This document shows, piece after piece, positions 59,145 to 64,000 of a stretch of DNA of 64,000 nucleotides (position 1 is its first letter; each line of letters begins with the position of its first letter). This DNA comes from Kitasatospora aureofaciens. GTDB taxonomy: Bacteria > Actinomycetota > Actinomycetes > Streptomycetales > Streptomycetaceae. The stretch lies in NCBI RefSeq assembly GCF_019192735.1, contig NZ_JAHTKP010000010.1, positions 150,641-214,640 of the forward strand, written 5' to 3'. Both the position numbers and the translations under genes were made by a program. The notes under the pieces were generated by a model. That model did no database searches and was not told the origin of the DNA. It saw only the letters and a program-made list of their open reading frames with translations.

Positions 59145-62100
59145 ATGGTGAACGAGAACGAGCGGGACCAGGGCGAGCCGCGGCAGGACGGCCTGCTGAT
59201 GGTGCCGATCGCCACGGCGTTGGTCGAGGCCGACGGGCGGATCCTGCACTGGAGCGGCGACGCGGAGGCACTGCTCGGTTACACCGCGGCCGAGGCGCTC
59301 GGGGCCAAGGCCGCCAAGCTGCTCACCTCGGACGAGCGGCGGTCCGAGGTGCTGGAGCTGTTCCAGCGGATCCTGGACGGGCGCGGCTGGTCGGGCGTGT
59401 TCCCGGTCCGGCACCGGGACGGACACCTCGTGGACCTGGAGTTCCGCACCCACCCGATCATCGGCCCCGGCGGTCGGCCGCTCGTGCTGGCCGTCGCCGC
59501 GGACGTGACGTCGCTGCGCCGGATCCAGGCGGATCTGGCGGTCCTCGACGGGTTCTTCACCCAGTCCCCGGTCGGGATGGGCGTCTTCGACCCCGAGCTG
59601 CGGTTCGTCCGGCTGAACGAGGCGCTGGCCCGGGCCAACGGGCTGCCCGCCGAGACGCATCTGGGCCACCGGCTCACCGAGCTGCTGCCCGGGATCAGCG
59701 GCGCGGAGGCGGAGGCCGTGATGCGCCAGGTGCTGGAGACGGGCGCGCCCGTCGTGGACACCTGGTCGCACGGCCGCACCCCGACCGACCCGCGGCACGA
59801 CCACGCCTGGTCCGCCTCGTACTTCCGGCTGGAGGCCCCCGGCGGCCGGGTACTCGGGGTCAGTTCGACGGTCATCGACATCACCGAGCGGTTCCGCGCG
59901 GACGCGCGCGCCGCCCGGGCGCAGGAGCGGCTGGCCCTGCTGGTCGACGCGACGGCCTCGATCGGCACCACGCTGGACCTGCGGCAGACCGCCCGGGAGC
60001 TGGCCGGCGCCATGGTGCCCAGGGTGGCCGACATCAGCGGCGTGTTCGCCCTGGAGGCGCTGGTCGCCGGTCGTGACGTCGAGCCGCCGGAACCGAACTC
60101 CTCCCCGCTGGTGCGCCGCCTGGCCCTCGCCACCACGGACCCGGCGCTGTATACGGCGGACATCCTGCCGATCGACGCGGTGTACGAGCTGCCGCCCGAC
60201 TCCCCGTACACGCGGGCCCTCGCCACCGGGCGCACGGTCGTCGTGTCGTCCTGGGAACTGCCGCTGCTGAGCGAGGGCCTCACCGAGAGCCACCGCTGGG
60301 CCTACATCGGCGACCGGCCGCACGCGGTGCGGATCACCCCGCTGGTGGCGCGGGGCACCACGCTCGGCATGGTGGTGTACTCGCGGCGCGGCGCCCGTGA
60401 GTCCTTCGCGGAGGCGGACATCACCCTCGGCGACGAACTCGCCTCGCGCGCCGCCGTCGCGATCGACAACGCCCGGCTGTACCTCCGCCAGCACCAGACC
60501 GTGCTGGCCCGCCAACAGGCGCTGCGCGAGGCGAAGGCCGCGCAGGAGCGGCTGGCACTGGTCAACGCCGCCTCCGCCCGGATCGGCACCACGCTCGATC
60601 TCGACCGCACGGCCCAGGAGTTGGCCGAGGTGGCGACGCCCCGGCTGGCCGACACCGTGGTCGTGGAAGTGCTGGACGACCTGGTCCGCGGCGAGCGCGA
60701 GGCCCGCGCCACGGCGGACGGCTCCGCCCTGCTGCGGCGGATGGCGTTCCACTCGGTGCCCGGCTCCACCATGCAGCCGATCGCCCGGCCCGGCGGCGTG
60801 CACCGCTTCCTGCCCGGCTCGCCGTACGCGTGGTGCCTGGCCAACCGCAAGCCCGTGCTGGTGCCGCGGATGGACGAGGCGGGAATGGCCTGGTTCGCCG
60901 ACGACCCGGTGCGCACGGCGGCGGTGCGGGAGCAGAACGTCCGCTCGTTCATGGTCGTCCCGCTGATCGCGCGCGGCACGCCGATCGGCGTCGCGGGCTT
61001 CTACCGCACTCTCGTCGAGCACCCGTACGAGGACGCCGACCTCGCGCTGGCAGGGGAGTTGGCGGTGCGGGCGGCGGTGTCGATCGACAACGCGCTGCTG
61101 TTCACCCGGGAGCACGATGCGGCCGCCGCCCGGCAGCGCGCCCTCGACGAGGCGCGGGCGGCGCAGCAGCGGCTGTCGCTGCTCAACGAGGCGAGCAAGC
61201 GGATCGGCACCACCCTCGATCTCCACCGCACCGCACGGGAGTTGGTGGAGATGGTGATCCCGCGCTTCGCCGACTTCGTCACCGTCGACCTGCGCGACGC
61301 GGTGCTCGGCGGCGAGGAGCCCGGTCCCGTCCCGGCCGACGGCTCGGTGCTGATGCGGGCGGTCGCGATCGGCGAGGCGTCCGCGGACGCCACCATGACC
61401 GGCGCCGCCGACGAGGTGGGCGAGACCTCGCAGTCCGCCGAGATATACGCGGAGAGCCTGCGCACGGGGCGCTCGATCCTGGTCTCGGAGGTCACCGAGG
61501 CGGAGCTGCGCCGGATCGTCGCCTCGCCCGACCGGGTCCAGCCCGGCCTGGACGCCGGGATCCACTCGTACCTGATGGTGCCGCTGGTGGCGCGCGGACT
61601 CGTGCTCGGCGGGGCCGAGTTCGTCCGCACCCGCAACCCGGCGGCGTTCGGGCAGGCCGACCGGTCGCTCGCCGAGGAGCTGGCCGCCCGCACCGCCCTG
61701 GCCATCGACAACGGGCGGCTCTACCGGCGCGAGCGGGACACCGCACTCACGCTCCAACGGAGCCTGCTGCCACAGGAGATCCACCGTACGCTCGGCCTGG
61801 AGATCGCCTACCGCTACCTGCCCAGCAGTGTGGTCAGCGAGGTCGGCGGCGACTGGTTCGACGTCGTGCCGCTCTCCTCCGAGCGGGTCGCACTGATCGT
61901 CGGCGACGTCATGGGACACGGCATCCGGGCCGCCGCCACGATGGGCCAACTGCGAACCGTCGCCCGCACGTTGATCACCCTCGACCTGGACCCGGAGCGG
62001 GTCCTGTACCGACTGGACGAGGCCACCACCGCCATCGGCGAAGGGCAGTTCGCCACCTGCGTCTGCGTCGTTTTCGACCCGGTCGACCGCCGCTGCGCCG

Positions 62101-62828
62101 CCGCCTGCGCCGGCCACCTGCCCCCGGTGGTGGCGGACCCGGAGGGGGGAGCCCGACTGGTCGGGCTGCCGCCAGGCGCGCCGCTCGGGGTGGGCGGAGT
62201 CCCGTTCGAGAGCGTCGAGTTCACCCTCCCCGAGGACGCCATCCTCGCCCTTTACACCGACGGGCTGGTCGAGCGCCGGGGCCACGACATCGACGAGGGC
62301 CTGCGCCTGCTCTGCCGCACGGTCGCCGACCGGCGCCGCTCGCTGGAGCAGACCTGCGACGCCGTCCTGGCCGAGCTCACCGGCCGCACCAGCGAGGACG
62401 ACATCGCCGTCATCATGGCGCAGGTCCGCCCCGTCGGCACCGACCGGATCGCGACCCTGCCGCTCACCGGCGACCACGCGATGGTCGGGCACTCGCGGCG
62501 CTTCACCCGCAAGACGCTCACCGCGTGGGGGCTCGAAACGCTCGCCGACTGGGCCGAGCTGCTCACCAGCGAACTGATCACCAACGCCCTCGTGCACGCC
62601 GGATCGCCCACCCAGCTACGGCTGTTCTGCAGCCGGCTGCTCACCGTCGAGGTCGCCGACCGGGAGAGCGAGGCCCCCCGGATCCGGCGCGCCCGCGCCG
62701 AGGACGAGGGCGGGCGCGGCATGCACCTGGTCAACGAGCTCGCGCACCGGTGGGGCAGCCGGCGGACGAAGGACGGCAAGGTGGTCTGGTTCGAGCTGGA
62801 GCTGCCGCCCGGGAGCTCGCCTCCCTGA
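59145..62828 (+). CDS. PAS/GAF sensor with SpoIIE phosphatase and HATPase domains
   Basis: This 1,227-residue cytoplasmic protein has, by rough position, two PAS domains (20-130, 140-255), three GAF-type modules (265-455, 465-660, 680-870), a PP2C-type SpoIIE phosphatase domain (880-1100) and an anti-sigma-type HATPase domain (1110-1220). The phosphatase core shows GGDWFDVVPLSSERVALIVGDVMGHG with paired Asp. The HATPase shows the N-box LLTSELITNALVHAG and GGRGMHLVNELAH. The GAF modules are introduced by similar helices (ATASIGTTLDL, ASARIGTTLDL, ASKRIGTTLDL), implying triplication. It should act in a partner-switch network. ATG at 59145; an upstream GTG is possible. Confidence 0.92.
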   Translation: MVNENERDQGEPRQDGLLMVPIATALVEADGRILHWSGDAEALLGYTAAEALGAKAAKLLTSDERRSEVLELFQRILDGRGWSGVFPVRHRDGHLVDLEFRTHPIIGPGGRPLVLAVAADVTSLRRIQADLAVLDGFFTQSPVGMGVFDPELRFVRLNEALARANGLPAETHLGHRLTELLPGISGAEAEAVMRQVLETGAPVVDTWSHGRTPTDPRHDHAWSASYFRLEAPGGRVLGVSSTVIDITERFRADARAARAQERLALLVDATASIGTTLDLRQTARELAGAMVPRVADISGVFALEALVAGRDVEPPEPNSSPLVRRLALATTDPALYTADILPIDAVYELPPDSPYTRALATGRTVVVSSWELPLLSEGLTESHRWAYIGDRPHAVRITPLVARGTTLGMVVYSRRGARESFAEADITLGDELASRAAVAIDNARLYLRQHQTVLARQQALREAKAAQERLALVNAASARIGTTLDLDRTAQELAEVATPRLADTVVVEVLDDLVRGEREARATADGSALLRRMAFHSVPGSTMQPIARPGGVHRFLPGSPYAWCLANRKPVLVPRMDEAGMAWFADDPVRTAAVREQNVRSFMVVPLIARGTPIGVAGFYRTLVEHPYEDADLALAGELAVRAAVSIDNALLFTREHDAAAARQRALDEARAAQQRLSLLNEASKRIGTTLDLHRTARELVEMVIPRFADFVTVDLRDAVLGGEEPGPVPADGSVLMRAVAIGEASADATMTGAADEVGETSQSAEIYAESLRTGRSILVSEVTEAELRRIVASPDRVQPGLDAGIHSYLMVPLVARGLVLGGAEFVRTRNPAAFGQADRSLAEELAARTALAIDNGRLYRRERDTALTLQRSLLPQEIHRTLGLEIAYRYLPSSVVSEVGGDWFDVVPLSSERVALIVGDVMGHGIRAAATMGQLRTVARTLITLDLDPERVLYRLDEATTAIGEGQFATCVCVVFDPVDRRCAAACAGHLPPVVADPEGGARLVGLPPGAPLGVGGVPFESVEFTLPEDAILALYTDGLVERRGHDIDEGLRLLCRTVADRRRSLEQTCDAVLAELTGRTSEDDIAVIMAQVRPVGTDRIATLPLTGDHAMVGHSRRFTRKTLTAWGLETLADWAELLTSELITNALVHAGSPTQLRLFCSRLLTVEVADRESEAPRIRRARAEDEGGRGMHLVNELAHRWGSRRTKDGKVVWFELELPPGSSPP

Positions 62829-62852
62829 CCTGCGGCACCTTCCTGAACTGCG

Positions 62853-62873
62853 CCGACAACTCCTGGTTGTCGG
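62853..62873 (+). terminator. Hairpin after the SpoIIE-type gene
   Basis: CCGACAAC (62853-62860) pairs with GTTGTCGG (62866-62873) around TCCTG, 25 bases after the stop. Confidence 0.55.
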
Positions 62874-62971
62874 GCTCCCGCTGCGGTTGTTGGCCCGGCG
62901 GGACGGGTGGGCGGTTATCTGGTGGCACGGCGGGACAGCCCCGGCCGAACGGACCAGAGGAGCCACTCACC

Positions 62972-63379
62972 ATGAACCAGCTCGACGCCCGCACCGTTGT
63001 CACCGACTACGTCACCGCCATCGCCGACGGCGACCTCGACACCGCGATCGCCTGCTTCGCCGACGACGCCACCTGGGAGTACCCGGGCAACCTGCCGCTG
63101 TCGCGGGTCTGGCGCGGCAAGGACGCCATCCTCACCGACTTCCTCGGCTCGGTGCGGACCCTCTTCGCCCCCGACACCGCCCTGGAGGTGACGCTCACCC
63201 AGGTCCTCGCGGACGGCCCGCAGGCGGTCGCCGAGTGGACCGCCAAGGGCACGGCCGCGAACGGCGCCGCGTACGAGAACCACTGCGCCGCCGTGTTCAC
63301 CGTGGAGAACGGCCTGATCACCGCTGTCCGCGAGTACCTTGACACCCAGCACGTGGCCCAGACCCTGTTCGCCGGATGA
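62972..63379 (+). CDS. NTF2-like (SnoaL-type) protein
   Basis: This 135-residue protein has the NTF2 fold pattern: helix VVTDYVTAIADGDLDTAIACF, ADDATWEYPGNLPLSRVWRG, then sheet strands VLADGPQAVAEWTAKGT and FTVENGLITAVREYLDT. SnoaL-type proteins include isomerases, dehydratases and binding proteins. It has no associated pathway in view. AGAGGAG precedes the ATG. It converges on the queA-like gene with only four bases between the stops. Confidence 0.85.
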   Translation: MNQLDARTVVTDYVTAIADGDLDTAIACFADDATWEYPGNLPLSRVWRGKDAILTDFLGSVRTLFAPDTALEVTLTQVLADGPQAVAEWTAKGTAANGAAYENHCAAVFTVENGLITAVREYLDTQHVAQTLFAG

Positions 63380-63383
63380 GGAA

Positions 63384-64000
63384 TCACTCCGGCAGGAGCA
63401 GGTTCACGTCGCCGAACTCGTGCCAGAGGTAGTGGTGGTGGACGGCCTCGCGGTAGCAGTGGGCGAGGAGGGGGAGGCCGGCGACGGCGGCGAGCATGTG
63501 GAGGTGGGAGGCGCGGGGTTCGTGCCAGCCGGTGAGGAGGCCGGCGACGGCGCGGACACCGCGCTCGGGGGTGATCACCAACTCCGTCCAGCCGTCGGCC
63601 TCGTGGACGGTGCCGTCCGGGTCGGCGGCGGACTCCAGAGCGCGGACCACGGTGGTGCCGACGGCGATCACCCGGCCGCCGTCGGCGCGGACGTGGCCGA
63701 CCAGCCGGGCGGTGGCCGCCGGGACGTGGAAGCGTTCGGCGTAGGGGGCCTCGTGGGCCTCGGGGGACGCGACGCCGGTGTGCAGGGTGATCGGCGCGAC
63801 CAGGACGCCGCGACCGGCCAGGCGGGCCACCACCTCGGCGGTGAACGGACGGGCGGCGCTTGGCATTTCGCTGCTGCCGGGGACGGTCGCGAACACCGTC
63901 TGGTAGGCCTCGATCGGCCAGTCGCGGTCCACGTAGCCGTACCGGATCGCCCGGCCGTGCAGCGCAAGGTAGGACAACAGCTGGGCGGGGAGGGTGAGTT
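63384..64000 (-). CDS. QueA-like tRNA ribosyltransferase-isomerase, C-terminal half (cut by edge)
   Basis: The 205 visible residues match the C-terminal half of S-adenosylmethionine:tRNA ribosyltransferase-isomerase: LPAQLLSYLALHGRAIRYGY, EAYQTVFATVPGSSEMPSAA, ITLHTGVAS, and GTTVVRALES with GLLTGWHEPRASHLHML. The true enzyme makes epoxyqueuosine in tRNA. The N-terminus lies outside. Streptomyces often carry such homologues without other queuosine genes, so the physiological role is uncertain. Confidence 0.88.
   Translation of the reverse strand, partial: LTLPAQLLSYLALHGRAIRYGYVDRDWPIEAYQTVFATVPGSSEMPSAARPFTAEVVARLAGRGVLVAPITLHTGVASPEAHEAPYAERFHVPAATARLVGHVRADGGRVIAVGTTVVRALESAADPDGTVHEADGWTELVITPERGVRAVAGLLTGWHEPRASHLHMLAAVAGLPLLAHCYREAVHHHYLWHEFGDVNLLLPE

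Noticed and set aside
58719..62597. 1,292-codon open frame antisense to the SpoIIE-type gene
   Set aside because: It is Gly/Arg/His-rich, lacks any fold signature and arises because high third-position GC suppresses stops on the opposite strand. The sense frame has five recognisable domain types.

Overview
The window is chromosomal DNA of a high-GC actinomycete, almost certainly Streptomycetaceae (Streptomyces or Kitasatospora). The evidence is extreme GC codon bias, many GTG starts, GGAGG ribosome sites, RbpA, a SCO4226-type protein, a DUF6158-type protein, an FMN-riboswitch rib operon containing a RibM-type transporter, and a sigma-R-type promoter in front of rbpA. No rRNA, tRNA, CRISPR array, integrase or intact insertion sequence was seen. 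Both ends cut through a gene.

Region 1 (1-6.4 kb, accessory). A minus-strand locus encodes a free acyl carrier protein, two complete ketosynthases, a third ketosynthase-like protein without the active-site Cys, and an alpha/beta hydrolase cut by the left edge. The genes from the first ketosynthase onward overlap at stop/start codons, and a 26-codon ORF is coupled between the two active ketosynthases. This looks like the edge of a small type II polyketide or fatty-acyl pathway. An ArsR repressor and MFS exporter pair follows, with a multi-half-site operator.

Region 2 (6.5-28.7 kb, mixed metabolism, repair and envelope). It holds a succinate-semialdehyde dehydrogenase, Ku, an amino-acid/GABA permease, an XRE regulator, secreted proteins (beta-helix, trypsin, SLT transglycosylase), a GT2 glycosyltransferase, a fused FAD/Fe-S dehydrogenase, CBS and slipin proteins, a family-5 uracil-DNA glycosylase, a CHAD protein, a DsbA-VKOR disulfide pair, a beta-lactamase-fold hydrolase, a GNAT and an ankyrin protein.

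Region 3 (29-50.9 kb, conserved core). It holds an FtsK/TraB-like protein with a degenerate P-loop, rbpA, fxsA, lnt (no ppm gene beside it), an amidohydrolase and Lrp regulator, an acyl-CoA dehydrogenase, a nucleoside-kinase-like protein, an EccA-like AAA ATPase, an epimerase, two CNNM/CorC membrane proteins, hisE-hisG, and the FMN-riboswitch operon ribE-ribM-ribBA-ribH.

Region 4 (50.9-64 kb, accessory). It holds small redox and hydrolase genes, a decayed GH19 chitinase, a thiolase, a secreted lipase, an HxlR/MFS divergent pair, a 1,227-residue PAS/GAF/SpoIIE/HATPase regulator, an NTF2-like protein and the C-terminal half of a QueA homologue.

A pattern across the window is short tandem duplication at gene ends, often spanning the stop codon (near 5.35, 6.4, 20.5, 41.3, 46.9 and 49.4 kb), plus 9- and 15-nt tandem repeats in some 5' leaders. 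The most distinctive candidates for follow-up are the KS/KS/dead-KS/ACP locus with its coupled mini-ORF, the stop-spanning duplications, and the degenerate TraB-like protein.
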